A stretch of 64,000 bases of DNA. Origin: Globodera rostochiensis (taxonomy: Eukaryota > Nematoda > Chromadorea > Rhabditida > Heteroderidae). The DNA lies in NCBI GenBank assembly GCA_018350325.1, contig JAEVLN010000003.1, positions 1,659,214 through 1,723,213 of the forward strand. The letters run 5' to 3'. This document shows positions 21,647 to 34,905 of this stretch, in pieces. The notes beneath the pieces are model-generated. The model was not told the origin of the DNA. It saw nothing but the letters and a program-made list of their open reading frames with translations, and made no database searches. The translations under genes were made by a program, and so were the position numbers. The number at the start of each line of letters is the position of its first letter. Position 1 is the first letter of the stretch.

Positions 21647-23887
21647 ATGTCTTCGACAACGTTTACGTTAATAAGTAAGTTATAATTTTTCTCAACTTAT
21701 TTCTCTTGCAATAGGCGTGTCTGCCATGGTCGTTTTGTTGGTTGGTTATTATGTGCAAAGGTTTGGAATGCCGCCACCGCCTCCGAAAATTGCGGGTGTT
21801 GATTTGGGAACCACATTTTCTTCAATCGCAATTTTCCAACCTCAAACGGGCGAAACGACGGTGATGAAGGATTTGCTTGGTAAAAGAAGCATTCCGAGTG
21901 CTGTTGGCTTTCTGTGGGTATATTTTTGTATTTAGTACAGTGGCCTAGCCAGAGGTGGGGTGGGGGGTGGGGTCTGGGACGTGGAGGGATTCGCCAATTT
22001 CAAACGGTAGGGTTATGTTCTTTTTTGCTTTTCGATTACCTCCCTCGGGGACAATTCCCCGAAAATTTTCTGGCTACGTCCCTGGCTTTGCATAAAATGC
22101 ACATGTCAGGCCATAGGTCAAACGGCGAAATTGTTGTGGGCACAAAGGCAGTGGAGCAGCAAGAAATGAATCCTGAAAACACAATTTACGATGCCAAAAG
22201 ATTCATCGGAAGACGCTTTTCAAAGGATGATCAGCAGTTTGAGGTTGGAAGGTCGAAAAATGTCGACAACTTAAAGGGTTAAGGCGGACCGGAAGCGCTA
22301 CCCTTTCACAATCAAACTGGACGAGGAAGGTTTTGTCTATTTCGAGGTCCAACAACGCGGGACGACACGGTCATTGCGTTTTTCATTGTTATAAATTGTT
22401 TTGATCTGATTCCAGTCAAATACGGCCCGAAGAGGTGGGCGCCATAATCGTCAAATATCTCCGAAATATGGCGGAACAACACTTTGGTGTGAACCTTCCC
22501 GAGGTGGTCATTTCTGTACCGGCCGAATTTGATCAAATCCAACGCAATTACACTTCCAAAGCTGTCGGATTGGCAGGTAACCCTGTTGGACGGCACATTC
22601 ATTCCGACATGTCCAATTCGTTTAAGGAATGGGTGTCAGACGGGTGATCAGTGAGCCAACGGCTGCCGCTCTTTCCTACGGGTTGCACAGCAAAAAGGGC
22701 GTTGAGTACATTTTGGTGGTCGATGTTGGTTAGCAATTTTCTTTTACCCTAATTTCTAATAAAGTTCCACGCTCCAAACCAAGAGAATTTGTTTATTGTT
22801 CTTTTGGCATTTCACTGTGGACAAATAAAAGCAATTCCAATTTTCTAACTTGCAGTAAAAACTGTTGCATCATGACAGTTTTTTTAATGAAAAACGGAAC
22901 AATTGTCTTCAATCCAGGTTTTTGTTTTTTATGTTGTTTAAAGGTGGCGGAACGATGGACGTGTCGGTTCTGTGGCTGAACAATGCGGTCTTTGTGACCC
23001 AGGCGATGGCGGGCAACAATCGACTCGGTGGACAAGATTTCAACGAACGTATCCATCGAATGCTTCTTCGGGTTAGATAGAGGGGGACTGGATTGGATAA
23101 AAAACTTAATATTCGTTAGAAATTTTTAGAAAATTTACGAAAAAATCTCTCGCGAACTGACGAACCGAGAGGACGTGCAACAATTGCGCTTGGCTGTTGA
23201 AGAGGCCAAATTGCAGCTGACTGCGCTCCCGGAAACTTGGATTAGGCTTGACTTTCGTTCGATTGGACATTTCGATTATTTGGTGAGCGCAGGGCCATAG
23301 CCAGAGGGTCGGCATGCCCCCCAATGTTTTTGAGAAAAAAACCTTATGCGTAAAATCTTTAACAAAACAAAAAAAAAGCCTTGGGTGAGCGGAATGACTT
23401 GGTATTTATTTTGAAGAGTAAAACTCACAGTTAACGCGGCAAGAATTCGAGCACGAAAACGTGGATTTGTTTGCCAGCATCGTCCATCCGATTCAGGCCG
23501 CGTTGGACGACTGTCAGATCGATGCGCGGGATGTGGATGAAATTGTATTGGTCGGCGGGTCCACTCGGATTCCCCGCATCCGACAGATTGTTGGCACTTT
23601 TTTCGGGTTTGAACCTTTCTCACGTATGTCTAATGAACTGCTTGCTGTTCCTCACTACAGAAAATCGCCAAATTTCGGTGTTGATCCGGAGCTGGCGGTT
23701 GTGGTGAGTGCATTTTGTGTAAATTACCTTTATTCAAATTCTTTAGATCGGAGTTGCTGTTCAGGCGGGTGTTGTGGTCAACGGTTGGCCTCTGCAGGTG
23801 GCGGCGATGGAATTGCCATTCGCCAAACAGAAGAGGCACATTTACCGAAGAGAAACGCCCGAATCGGACCCTCGTCGGCAAATTTGA
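21647..23887 (+). CDS. HSPA13: HSPA13/STCH-type Hsp70 (microsomal, ATPase domain only)
   Basis: Exon 1 (MSSTTFTLI) joins across a short intron to [18 protein letters not shown], an N-terminal signal/anchor. Then the Hsp70 phosphate-1 motif [82 protein letters not shown] and the adenosine motif [15 protein letters not shown]. It ends [14 protein letters not shown] plus a short tail, with no substrate-binding domain. This matches HSPA13, an ATPase-only Hsp70 of the ER/microsomes (C. elegans stc-1). About nine exons. The intron after GFL holds a hAT-like miniature element, and another intron a related relic near 23290. Confidence 0.95.
21938..22084. mobile_element. hAT-like miniature element in an HSPA13 intron
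   Basis: Begins CAGTGGCCTAGCCAGA and ends TCTGGCTACGTCCCTG, whose complement is CAGGGACGTAGCCAGA. These 16-base termini match the element at 40402-40629. It lies wholly in an intron. No perfect 8-bp target duplication was found, so the insertion is probably old. Confidence 0.7.
23290..23320. repeat. Single terminal-repeat relic (CAGGGCCATAGCCAGA)
   Basis: In another HSPA13 intron, CAGGGCCATAGCCAGAGG resembles one end of the hAT-like miniature family at 21938 and 40402. The opposite end was not found nearby, so this is a decayed copy or a chance resemblance. Confidence 0.35.
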
Positions 23888-24394
23888 ACACATTTCAGCA
23901 GGGATTTAACAAACGGAGTATTTTTCTTTTACATTTATTGTTGTTTTTTTGTTGAGCTTTCTTTTCTGATGCAAAATTATGCACGCGTGTAATTTGAGGC
24001 GTTCGTCCAATGCTTAAGGTTTCGATATCGCAAATTTAAAAAAAAAGTCAAGATACGTCCATAGTATTAAGCAGGGTTTGAACTGCTTGTTTATGATGCC
24101 AAATTTTTGTGACTGGTCTCATATTGGATAAACAAAATTTCCTTTTTTCTCATCACATTGTCTCCTTTTCCTTCTGTGATGTTTTTTTTATCTTTTCACC
24201 ACAATTTCTAATTTTTGTTGAACAGTGTCCTTTCCGATTTAAATTTATGACTAATTTTGGGCTTGAGAATGGTTGGATTTTAGTGATTGATTTTGTGAAC
24301 GTCTATCCCCCCCCCCCTCCCCTCCCCATTTTCATTCTTTTCTCGGAAAAGAATTTCTGTGAAAAGACATAAGTAGTTTTGTAGCATTCCTCTG
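23888..24394. other. Intergenic region between HSPA13 and astacin genes
   Basis: About 500 AT-rich bases with one C-rich run (24308-24330). No coding segment recognised. Confidence 0.5.
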
Positions 24395-26650
24395 ATGGTA
24401 TGGGCTCTATTTTCGCTGTGCTTCTGTTTGGGCGCCTCCGGGGTAATAAAGTTTATTAGTAAAAGGGACTTAACGCGCGTGTCCACCCCCTCTTAAGTCC
24501 ACACTCCCTCCTCTCAACCACCTCAAACTCCATTTCCGGAAACGCCTCGTCGAAGAACATGCCGACTTGTTTCCCACAATGGCGGCGGTGGACCGGTACC
24601 TGGACAACATGAACAAGCTCAACAGAATTCAGCAAAAGCTCCACAATTTCTTGTCGGGGGTTGGATGGGGGCACCCCTAACCAAAACTGTCTTAATTATA
24701 AGGAACTGGAAGCTGGTGATGGCATTGAACGCCGTGAGACGGAACATTTTGCTGAAATGGTAGCCACGGCGGAATCACAAAGTCCGGATCAGCTACCGTA
24801 TCTGTTCGAAGGGGACATTGTGCTAACGGATGGGCAGATGGACGAATTGTTAAAGTGGGCGCCCCAAAAAACTCAGAAAAGCTGAAAGGTTTTTTGGGAT
24901 GGGCCCAAAAACAGTTTTTGTTCTTTTGGCGCTGTTTATGTCCAAAATGTTAAGCAATGCTTATACGCAATTGGAAGTGATGAGACGGTGCTCGAAAGGT
25001 TCGGACGAAAAATGCGGCGAGCAATTCGACTACAAAACGCTTCGGAAGCGAACGTTGACGTCGAATCTGCGCGAACGATGGAATTCCTTCCCAATTCCTT
25101 ACTTCGTCGATCCCAAAGGTTTCCCCCCCCCCACACAATTGAATATTTGTACGAATTGGAATTTTGGAGACTTTCCGAATCACAGTGAACCGGACTGCTG
25201 TTGAGGAAGGACTCGCCAATTGGATGCGTTCGACCTGTTTGACCTTCCGAGAGGTGAGCAGCCTCGGCGATAGCCAAGCCGGACTCCAATTCGTCTTCGG
25301 CTCGGGGCAAGTCCTCGGCAACCCCAGCAAATCGTCCGTCCTTTTAATTAATTCATTTTCCAATAACATTAGTTGCTATTCGGCCATTGGTAAATTGGAC
25401 AACGGACGCCCTCAAAAAGTGTCCATTGGGGCTGCCTGTGATAATCCTTTTGTTGTTTCCCATGAAATTGGTGGGTTAACCGGCCGGGGTCTTTGTTTTT
25501 GGTCACAAATTTGCCTTTGTCAGCCCATTCCCTCGGATATTTCCACGAACAGTCGCGCTTTGATCGAAATGATTTTGTCCGCGTCCAAGTCAAGAATATC
25601 AAATCCGGCTTCCTCAACCAGTTCACGAGCTTCTCTCGTTCGCAAGAGAATACTTTCGGTGTGCCGGTTAGTCCGTCCGATTTAAATCGCTTTTTATCAT
25701 TTAAGAGGCCGCCGTTACCGGAATTATTTAATTTCATTTTTTGCAGTACGATTTTGGTTCGGTAATGCACTACAATGCCTATGTAAGTGCATTCATTGTG
25801 TTGTGAGTTTGGGTTGGAGTCAAACTTCAGGCGTTCTCCAGCAGCGGACTGTCCTCCATCCAGACGTTGAATTCCAATTACCAAAATACCATCGGACAAC
25901 GCTTCCAATTGTCCTTCAACGACATCAAAAAGATGAACTTGGCCTACTGTGACAGTATGCGCTTTAAAGACCGGCAACCTTTCCACTGCCATTACTTTTT
26001 GAGGCATTTGCCCTTTTGAATTGCCATGCCAACGTTCCGGATACACCGACCCAAAGGTCTGACTGATCAGCAGAAGACGGGCATTGCCATCGTCCCTTTC
26101 CCCCAAAGGCGTGCGAACGATGCCGATGTCCGGATGGTCTGAGCGGCCGATTCTGCGATCGGATGGCCATAACAAACACCGAATGCGGGGAATTGCATTT
26201 TCAAGCGGCCGACCGGGAACGGACTCTGTCTCATTTTGGTGTTGGCGGATGCAATTTTATGATAAAGGCAATTAGGAGGTAATTAATTGTGAGCGAATGC
26301 CCCCCAAATTTTCAGGCTCCAATCGGCGCGCGAGTGGCACTTTCTTTTGATTCTGTTCGGTTCGTCGACGCTAACACTCCGTGCCAAAAGGAATCTTACG
26401 TAAGAAATAACGTTTTTTGACTCGCAAAACCCATAAAACAGGTGGAGGTTCGCTACCGTAACGATTTGGGCAGTGTCGGAGCGCGGTACAAAAAAAAAAA
26501 CCATTTTCTGAACATTAATTACCATTTTTAAGCTTTTGTGAGTCTGATCAAAAAGGCAGTTTTGTGAGCGAATCGAACGAAGTGATTGTTTTGTATCGGT
26601 CCGCATCCAAACAAAATTCGTTCGGTCTGCGATATCAGAGAAATGTGTGA
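24395..26650 (+). CDS. Astacin-family metalloprotease (NAS type) with EGF and CUB modules
   Basis: Assembled from about ten exons. Signal peptide MVWALFSLCFCLGASG (24395), joined in phase to a propeptide (STLPPLNHLKLHFRKRL..., then YLFEGDIVLTDGQ with the Asp of the cysteine-free switch). The mature domain starts near RERWNSFPIPYFVD and contains the zinc/catalytic motif HEIGHSLGYFHEQSRFDR, with HEIG ending one exon and HSLGYFHE starting the next. It also has the Met-turn SVMHYNAYAFS. After YCDS come an EGF-like module (ACERCRCPDGLSGRFCDR) and a CUB-like domain starting TECGELHF, ending FGLRYQRNV. Secreted zinc endopeptidase; in C. elegans such NAS proteins act in hatching, moulting and cuticle or matrix processing. 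A frame beginning MGPKTVFVLL at 24899 is probably partly intronic: the propeptide lies upstream. Confidence 0.88.
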
Positions 26651-26852
26651 AATGGAGCAAATTTTGAAAAAAAGCCTTTTGGGCCATAAACAAAAAATGT
26701 TAATTTATTTAATATTTTCTTATGCTCGGCTTGGATCAGTCAGTCAGTGGTCGTTGTTCGATTGAATTGAGTTGCAAAAAAGGTATGGGCGACCCGCTTT
26801 AACAGCCAGCCGGAGGTCACAGAGAGTCGCGCAGCCTCCGGCGACGACAACA

Positions 26853-27129
26853 CTGACAAATTAAATGGAAATGCTTTAAAATGTAATTAAATTGGACGCT
26901 GACAAATTAAATGGAAATGCTTTAAAATGTAATTAAATTGGACGCTGACAAATTAAATGGAAATGCTTTAAAATGTAATTAAATTGGACGCTGACAAATT
27001 AAATGGAAATGCTTTAAAATGTAATTAAATTGGACGCTGACAAATTAAATGGAAATGCTTTAAAATGTAATTAAATTGGACGCTGACAAATTAAATGGAA
27101 ATGCTTTAAAATGTAATTAAATTGGACGC
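26853..27129. repeat. 46-bp tandem repeat, six copies
   Basis: Six near-identical units beginning CTGACAAATTAAATGGAAAT, at exact 46-base spacing (26853, 26899, 26945, 26991, 27037, 27083). AT-rich, noncoding, 200 bases after the astacin gene. The lack of divergence between units suggests recent expansion or ongoing homogenisation. Confidence 0.95.
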
Positions 27130-27360
27130 TTTCATTTATTATTTTACCTTCCATCGGAGGACCCAACGCAGCAGCTCAGCTCCGCCGGAGTGTTTTCGCT
27201 CCAAACGCACCCTTAACAACCGGATTTTTTTTGGGAAAAATGACAATAAAAAGCTTTTTTCTTTAACAATTATCATTAGAATCTTCTAAAAAAATACTAA
27301 ATGAGGATTAAAGTTTCGAAATAACAGCACTGATTAAATCAAAAATTTAGCACAAAACAA

Positions 27361-28638
27361 TCAAAATGCCTCACTCGCCGTATTCGCATCCCAAAGTCGC
27401 ACTGTTTTGTCCACGCTGACGCTCAAAACCAGCTGTTTCCACGTCACTTGTTGCTGATGGAGGAAAATTGCACAGCGAACGGACCCCTCGTGGCCACGGA
27501 ATTGCTGGAGGCATTTCCGCTGGCGCAAATCCCACAACTTGGCGAAAAATATGAAAAAATATTTTTGGTTGCGGCTCCCAAAACAGAACGTGAAGCTTAA
27601 TCAAGTCATAAACACCTCGACGACACATCCATCGCCAAGACTCCCCCCTCCGGCGGTTAGACAAGCGTTTGGGTCGGCGGTGGTTGTGCTGCAATGCCAC
27701 AAACTGGAGGAGGACGGCAGCTGACAAATCGGGGAGAGATTTTGTGCGTCCCACAGCCTCAGAGTGCCGTCTTCGGCCGTTTGATACAGCGTTTTGGCGT
27801 CCGGGTCTCGATCAATGTGAGTTACCTGCAGGCTAAAAGCGTTAATAAGCAGACCAACTCAATGCCTAGAGGCATTCTAATTAGTAATTACCACGTTTTG
27901 GCTGCTTCCGACACTCCGCACGGGCCCGGGCATTTCAACGTCCCAAAGCGCCACTCGGCCGTCTTTCCCGCCGGATACAAATTTGACCTCTGGGCCAAAA
28001 AGTGAATGTGTTAATGATACTCATTTGTCCGTGGGGAAGGACTTGCCATCCAGCACAGCCAACCCAGTGACACTCAATTCGTGGTGTCCCGTGAACACTT
28101 TCCGACATTCGGTCGAGTTGAAATGCCAAAGTCTAATCGCTAAACGGGAGACGGTTTCTTCTCAGAACGCTCGTGATCGTTTCCCGATACTCTGGTGGTC
28201 CCCAACATCGCTTACTGGCGTCCTTTGAGCCGCTGAGAAGGAAATGGGTACAGCCAACACGCTTATAGACAACTTTGGACACCTCCCGCTCATGACCCCG
28301 CCAACGCATCAAACAGGCGCCCGTGTCGATGTTGTTCAGTGCAATTGACTGTTAAATGGGCGCTTTTTAAACCACGAAAACGTGGCGACAGACTTTGTCC
28401 GAGCTGCAGCTGATCACCATCTCAGGCCGTACCGATGTCAACCAATTGATGGTGTCCAAATGGACGGCTGGCCGTCTTCGACGAGGTGAGAATTGTCCGT
28501 TCCGACCGTTACTGAATGACCTGCCAATTCAAAGGCTGTAACAACACCAAACAGTTACAGTTGAAGGTCTCGTCCCGTCTGCACTAGCATTACGTCGTTG
28601 TCGTCGAGACCGGACAATTCGGAATAATTATTCCCCAT
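27361..28638 (-). CDS. WDR31: WDR31-like WD40-repeat protein
   Basis: Starts MGNNYSELSGLDDNDVMLVQ (Gly2 could be myristoylated). Then WD40 blades in order: LDTINWLTSVRPEMVISCSSDK; WRGHEREVSKVVY with LLSGSKDAS; FTGHHELSVTGLAVLDG; FVSGGKDGRVALWDVEM; LYQTAEDGTLRLWDAQ; and last KLWDLRQRKCLQQFRGHEGS with VSVDKTVRLWDANTASEAF and the stop. The order and the blade signatures (GHEHEIT-like, QTSEDKTLRLWD-like, TLWDLRQ-like) follow WDR31, a WD40 scaffold linked to cilia in animals. Six to eight exons; several internal boundaries were not fixed. It is divergently arranged with METTL1, leaving about 725 bases between starts. Confidence 0.8.
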
Positions 28639-29364
28639 CGATGTTTATGCCATGTGAACTGAACCAAATTGCAATTGCAGATAATTCCGTAAGTTATATT
28701 TTCAAGCAAATCCAGCGGAATATTGGGGGGGGGGGCGGTAGGTCGCTTCCTTTACGCGCCTCTCTGTCGCTGCTGGTCGCCGTCCTTGAGCAAACATTTC
28801 AATAGCACCGGCAGCAAAGGCTCTTTCCTCCCCCCCCCCCTTTATTTACCTCACGTTCCTTTCAGTTACCAGGGGAACTATTCATAATGTAATATGCTTA
28901 AAACGGAAAAATCTGTAGAATCTGAACTATCTTGGTACTTTTAAGAATGAATAAAGTCGATGGCGAATTTTGCATTGGCTCCGTTAAGACGATGGGGCTG
29001 AAGTAAAATCGCCTAGATTTCGCAGAACAAAAGTTTCATCAATCGGATTAGCAAAATAAAATTCGTGAACTTATAATCTTTATAATTTGAATGGGCCATT
29101 TGAATGGGCCATTGGTTTTGGTACGGTATAGAAAGGCTTACTAACAATTACTTTTGTCTGGTTTTTGAGTAAAGCTTTATTTCTGTTTGAATAATTTTTG
29201 TTACTTTCTTTTGGCGAAGTGTTTTTTTAATATTCGGCGTCGGTTTTGCACGGCCCGGTTTTTTCCAGTTCAATCAGACCGGTCAAAAACACTGATTGTG
29301 TAATTACTAATTACTAATTAGAAGATAGAAGTGTCGGGAGTGTTGTCGAACATTCTGATTTTAG
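28639..29364. promoter_or_regulatory. Divergent intergenic region, WDR31-like / METTL1
   Basis: Separates two genes read in opposite directions, so promoters of both probably lie here. It contains a G run (28726-28736), a C run (28830-28840), a 13-base tandem pair (TTTGAATGGGCCA, near 29088-29113) and TAATTAC repeats at 29298-29320. No specific promoter motif can be asserted. Confidence 0.4.
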
Positions 29365-30600
<1,236 letters not shown>

Positions 30601-30720
30601 ATTTTTTCTTTTTTTTGTGGATGTTTTTCATTTTTTGTTTGGTTTCTGACCGTCCTCTATCTCAATTATAAATTTGCAAATTATTAATCTTAAGGATTTT
30701 ATTAGTTAGAAATTGAAAAT

Positions 30721-31886
30721 ATGCCAGAACAGAGCAGTGGCGTCGACGTCTACGAGTCGTTGGCTCCCACATATTCTCTTTGGGTCCATTTGGCAGCGGG
30801 TGCGGCGGCGGGGATGGCCGAGCATTGTGTGATGTTCCCGGTAGACAGTGTTAAAACTCGTCTCCAATCGCTTTGCCCGTGTCCCGAGTCGAAGTGTCCG
30901 ACTCCCATCCATGGCGTTGCCTCCATGGTGCGACGTGAAGGCTTTTGGAGGACATTTCGAGGAGTCAATGCGGTAGCTGTTGGTTCTGTTCCTGCTCATG
31001 CTCTTTACTTCACCGTCTATGAGAAATTCAAGGTGGTTTTTTAGACGAACATTCAATATTTATTTTGTTTGCAGTCCTTGTTGACTGGTAACACACATGG
31101 TCACGCGAACACGTTGTCGTACGCGCTGGCAGGCATGGCAGCAACGGTGTTCCACGATTTAGTCATGAACCCAGCCGAGGTGGTCAAGCAGCGCATGCAA
31201 ATGTTGTACAGTCCCTACGGCGGTTCGTTGGAGTGTGTGCGGTGCGTTTTCCGGAACGAAGGAATCGCCGCCTTCTACCGCTCGTACTCCACCCAACTCT
31301 TCATGAACGTCCCGTTTCAAGCCGTCCATTTCATGTGCTATGAGTATTGGCAAGAGGTCTGTGCTTTATGATCAGATTTCTTTGAATAGTGTGTTCTCCC
31401 ATGTTCAGCAATTTAATCGAGAGCACAAATACGACCCGGCATCGCATTTGGTGTCGGGCGGACTCGCCGGTGGACTTGCGGCCGCTGTTACAAATCCCCT
31501 CGACTGCGTAAAAACCGTGAGTTTGAATTTGACTGATTTTCTCATTGTCCTCCCACCAGTTCAGGTGTTAAACACACAGCAATCTCCCCAACCGGTGCTC
31601 GATAAGCGAAGTCTTTTTTATCTCAAAGGATCGTACAATGGTCATTTAATTTGTCAAGTTTTTTCCCACAAATTCACCTTTAGGTATTCTTGACGCCATT
31701 TCTTCCATTTACTCAACTCGTGGCTTCGGCGGCTTCTTAGTGGGCCTTCACGCGCGAGTGCTTTACCAAGTGCCGTCCGCTGCTCTCAGTTGGAGTGTCT
31801 ACGAACTTTTCAAATATTTGTTGGGAGAACAGAGCACAGCAACTTCAAGCAGGTCGGCACCAAAGTGTTGCCCGCATTGTATCTGA
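30721..31886 (+). CDS. mfn-1: Mitoferrin (SLC25A28/37-type mitochondrial iron carrier)
   Basis: Three mitochondrial-carrier repeats. Repeat 1: [27 protein letters not shown], with the P-x-D-x-x-K motif. Repeat 2: [27 protein letters not shown]. Repeat 3: [22 protein letters not shown]. Each is followed by a second helix ([57 protein letters not shown]). The residues fit mitoferrin, which imports iron across the inner mitochondrial membrane for heme and Fe-S synthesis. The last exon ends at 31886. An alternative splice (donor after 31853, acceptor TCTTTAG near 32053) would replace the last ten residues with a Ser/Thr-rich tail ending at 32210, and this join is in frame. Follows METTL1 by 120 bases. 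Confidence 0.95.
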
Positions 31887-32210
31887 ATTCTTACACTATT
31901 TTGTTGTTTGTTTTGAGTGCTGTGAAATTTATTTTACTTTTTGAATTGAATAAAATTGATTGGTAGCAGAAACCATTTTCTTTCTCGAATTGCATTCTTT
32001 AATTATTACGAAACAAAGTTCAAGAACAGTTTATTGTCCTTGATAATCTTTAGGTCTTCCTCAATTTCCGAAGCTTTGCCAACGAACGCCTCCACTCCCT
32101 TTCCAACCTCACAATCAGCAGAAACCACCACCAACAACGACATTGGTCGGGTAGAGCAATTATTTGCAAACAAGCCGAGCGGAGCTTTCATCGAGTCCCG
32201 ACACATTTAG

Positions 32211-32640
32211 TTCGGAATGGTCGACCGGTCCAATGAAAAAGTTCAGAATTTGATTTACAAGTTCAATTGGAATAGTACCGAAATTATTTACTTTTAGGCC
32301 ACCCCTTTCCCCCCGTGCATAAGAATTGTTTTATTTCTCTTTCGATCATACACAAACGATCATTTTCTATCCGTTTGTTGATTGAACAAAACAAATGAGA
32401 TGCGTCTTGATGTTTTAAGCATAATTCGTTTCTATTTTCTCCCGGTTTGTCGCTTATATTTAAAAATTATAATAGAATTGTTGTTACAGATTAAAATGTT
32501 TGACGGGAATTTTGTTGCTGTGATTGTTGGTAGTCAAGTGAACACCTAACATGTTTTTCGTCATTTTACGCCATAATTGATTTTTATTAAAATATATTTT
32601 TTACGTATTTTTAATATTAAAGACAAATAAAGTTGTGAGA
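32211..32640. other. Intergenic region, mitoferrin to CDGSH gene
   Basis: AT-rich, about 430 bases. Polyadenylation-type AATAAA motifs lie at 31947-31952 and 32627 (ACAAATAAA). No coding segment seen. Confidence 0.4.
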
Positions 32641-33085
32641 ATGTCTCAAACTGTCGCATCGGCTGGTCCTCAATCAGGTGCATTTCTGGTCATTTGACAC
32701 CCAGTTACGTCGTAATGTCTTTCAGCTTTCTTTGAACGCGCAAACATTGCTTTTGCTGTTTCTTTTCTGGCTGGAGGATTGGCCATTGGCTATTTGCTCG
32801 GTTGGCGCTCCGCTGGAACGAAATTGGCCCGATGCAACAAGCGAGTGCACTTGGACAAGGATAAGGTGGTGGACACGTTGGAGCTGGAGGACATCGGGCA
32901 GATGAAGGCGTTCTGCCGCTGTTGGCAGTCTAAAAAGGTTAGCCGAGAGAGTGCGTTTTATTTTACCGTAATTTCCAATGCTTCAGTTTCCATACTGTGA
33001 CGGTACTCACAACGCCCACAACAAAGAAACGGGAGACAATGTTGGCCCATTGATCATCCAAAAAGCGAAGGCGGCCACTTCATGA
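32641..33085 (+). CDS. CDGSH iron-sulfur domain protein (mitoNEET/CISD family)
   Basis: Three exons (32641-32677, 32726-32937, about 32987-33085). The N-terminal membrane anchor is [18 protein letters not shown]. After a basic/acidic linker comes the 2Fe-2S cluster motif: [20 protein letters not shown], with the three cysteines and one histidine of CISD proteins (C-x-C-x2-(S/T)-x3-P-x-C-D-G-(S/T)-H). It ends [14 protein letters not shown]. The domain faces the cytosol from the outer mitochondrial or ER membrane. Single CDGSH domain with an N-terminal anchor, so CISD1/2 type; which of the two cannot be decided. Family members act in iron and redox homeostasis, and mitoferrin is the upstream neighbour. 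Confidence 0.95.
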
Positions 33086-33396
33086 AAATAGGGAAGAATA
33101 GAAAACGGGTGGCACGAGCACACTTTATCCGCTTATTTGTCATATTGTTGAAAGTCCAAGTCCCTTAATTATAGAATTGTGAAAATTGATGCAAATGATA
33201 AACCTATTCTATTCTATTTGGACCCCAATTCCTCGCTTATTTGGTTTTACCTATGTTTAATGTTTTTGTACACAGGCAAAGTGATTCGTTGGGTGCCTTC
33301 AATGGGTGGCAGAATTTCTATCTTTTATTTTGGTTGTTTTACATTTGATCAAATAATACATAGCACGAAGGCAAAGAGAAATTTCATTAACGCAAA

Positions 33397-34612
33397 ATGC
33401 GTTTTGTCGCAGTGATCGGCGATGGAAAAGCGGTGGATATTTTTTTCAGTGAGTTATATTCAACAATTTTCATTTTGCTTTTCCATTTAAGAAGTGGTTG
33501 TTGTTGTTTCGAAGCTGTGTCGAAAGCGTTGTGTCGTCCGGATAACTCCCAATGAGTTCAGCCTCGTCAATGTGTACAACGTTCGGGAGGGAATGCACGT
33601 GGACTTTCGTATCCACAAGGTTAGCGTAGGGATTTGGTTTTGAATCTTAGCTGACGCCGGCGAACGGAGTTCAGTGGGATTAATCATTATAACATGATGA
33701 GTTTGTACTTTATGTTCCAAAGAACGGTATGCATGTCTACTTGCAGGACCATCTGTTCAATTCGTGGAGTTTCGACGGTCTCTCCCCCGACAACAACGCC
33801 ATTTTCTTCGAGCTGTCCACGGACGACTTTGTCAACTCGTTGCATTCGCGCGCCAGTCAAATCAAACTGAAGATGACTAAGAAGGACGGCGTGCCCCACC
33901 TTCGCGTGGAGCTCAGCGCAAATTCGCTGGTCAACGAGATTCCCATTGTGCTGGTCGTCGCTAGGCAATGGCCCGACTTCAACCCACCAAATATGGGCCT
34001 TTCCCAGTTAGCAGTTGCACTTCCACCCGTCAAAACCTTAGTCAGTGTCACTGGGACTTTCGGGAAAGTGGCGGGAATCACATTGTCCAAAAGCATCTTC
34101 TTCAAATTTAGACAAGAATCATTTCTGGCGTAAAGGATATCGGTGGAAGGCATCTGGTACGTCATTGAGCCCTTTCCCATAACATTATTTCCTTTTCTGC
34201 TAAAATTGGAGATATTTCGTGCAAACAACAAGGGTGAATTCAACATCATTGCTCACGCCGACCAGGCAAAAGTTGCGGTCTATGCTCAGGGTCTTCATAA
34301 TCAGAGCATCAGTGGAGCAGAGAGTTAGGTTTTCAATCCAAATATTTGAAACTTCTTTTCTTGGGCCAGATCTTTCTCAAACTGTTCAACAGCCCGAACA
34401 TTTCTACGGAGTCACTTTGGACATTCGCAATTTCCACGCTTTCTTAGGCGCTCTTCAGAGTCTTGTCTCCCGTTTAACAATGAGTTCTGCATTTTTCCTG
34501 GCTTTAACACAAATATTTTTCAGAAATTTTTGACGGTCACGGAGCGGTTTTCATTGCACAGGAGCCGGAATGCAACCTGACACTTTGTCTGGCTGGAATT
34601 AATCAAGAATAA
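33397..34612 (+). CDS. HUS1: Checkpoint clamp subunit HUS1
   Basis: Begins MRFVAVIGDGKAVDIFF, then VVVSKLCRKRCVVRITPNEF, FNSWSFDGLSPDNNAIFFEL (compare NEFQMEGVSAENNEIYLEL), ASQIKLKMTKKDGVPHLRVEL, NEIPIVLVVARQWPDF, SQLAVALPPVKTL, GEFNIIAHAD, and a last exon HGAVFIAQEPECNLTLCLAG. The sliding-clamp layout and segment order are those of HUS1, which with RAD9 and RAD1 forms the 9-1-1 clamp loaded at DNA damage to activate ATR signalling in the nucleus. Six or more exons. An exon carrying the segment before LHNQSISGAE may use nearby alternative splice sites. Third downstream member of the METTL1-mitoferrin-CISD cluster. Confidence 0.88.
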
Positions 34613-34905
34613 ACAGAAATAATTGTTAAAATTTGCGTGATTACAATACGGGATGTGATCTCTTGCATACGAATTACTGGTATACATATGAAATTGATAA
34701 ATTGGCAAAATGAAGAATGGGTTTTAAAAATAAAAATGAATGGGATACAAAAACAGAGACCGTAGAACAGAGAAGACCACTGTCCATTCTATAAAATGGG
34801 CGGGAAGGGAGAAGAAGAAGATTATGCGTTCGAGGATGAGCATAAGGATGAATGGTTTCAAAAACTTGGAAACTTCACGGGTGGCCTTCCGGGCATTCGG
34901 AAGCT

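Noticed and set aside
21717..21935. HSPA13 start at 21717
   Set aside because: That codon is GTG and directly follows an intron acceptor; a short first exon with a real ATG at 21647 joins in frame.
24899..25204. Start of the astacin gene at the ATG at 24899 (MGPKTVFVLLALF, signal-like)
   Set aside because: A propeptide exon with the family's LFEGDIVLT motif and a better signal peptide lies upstream at 24395-24855, and exon phases link them.
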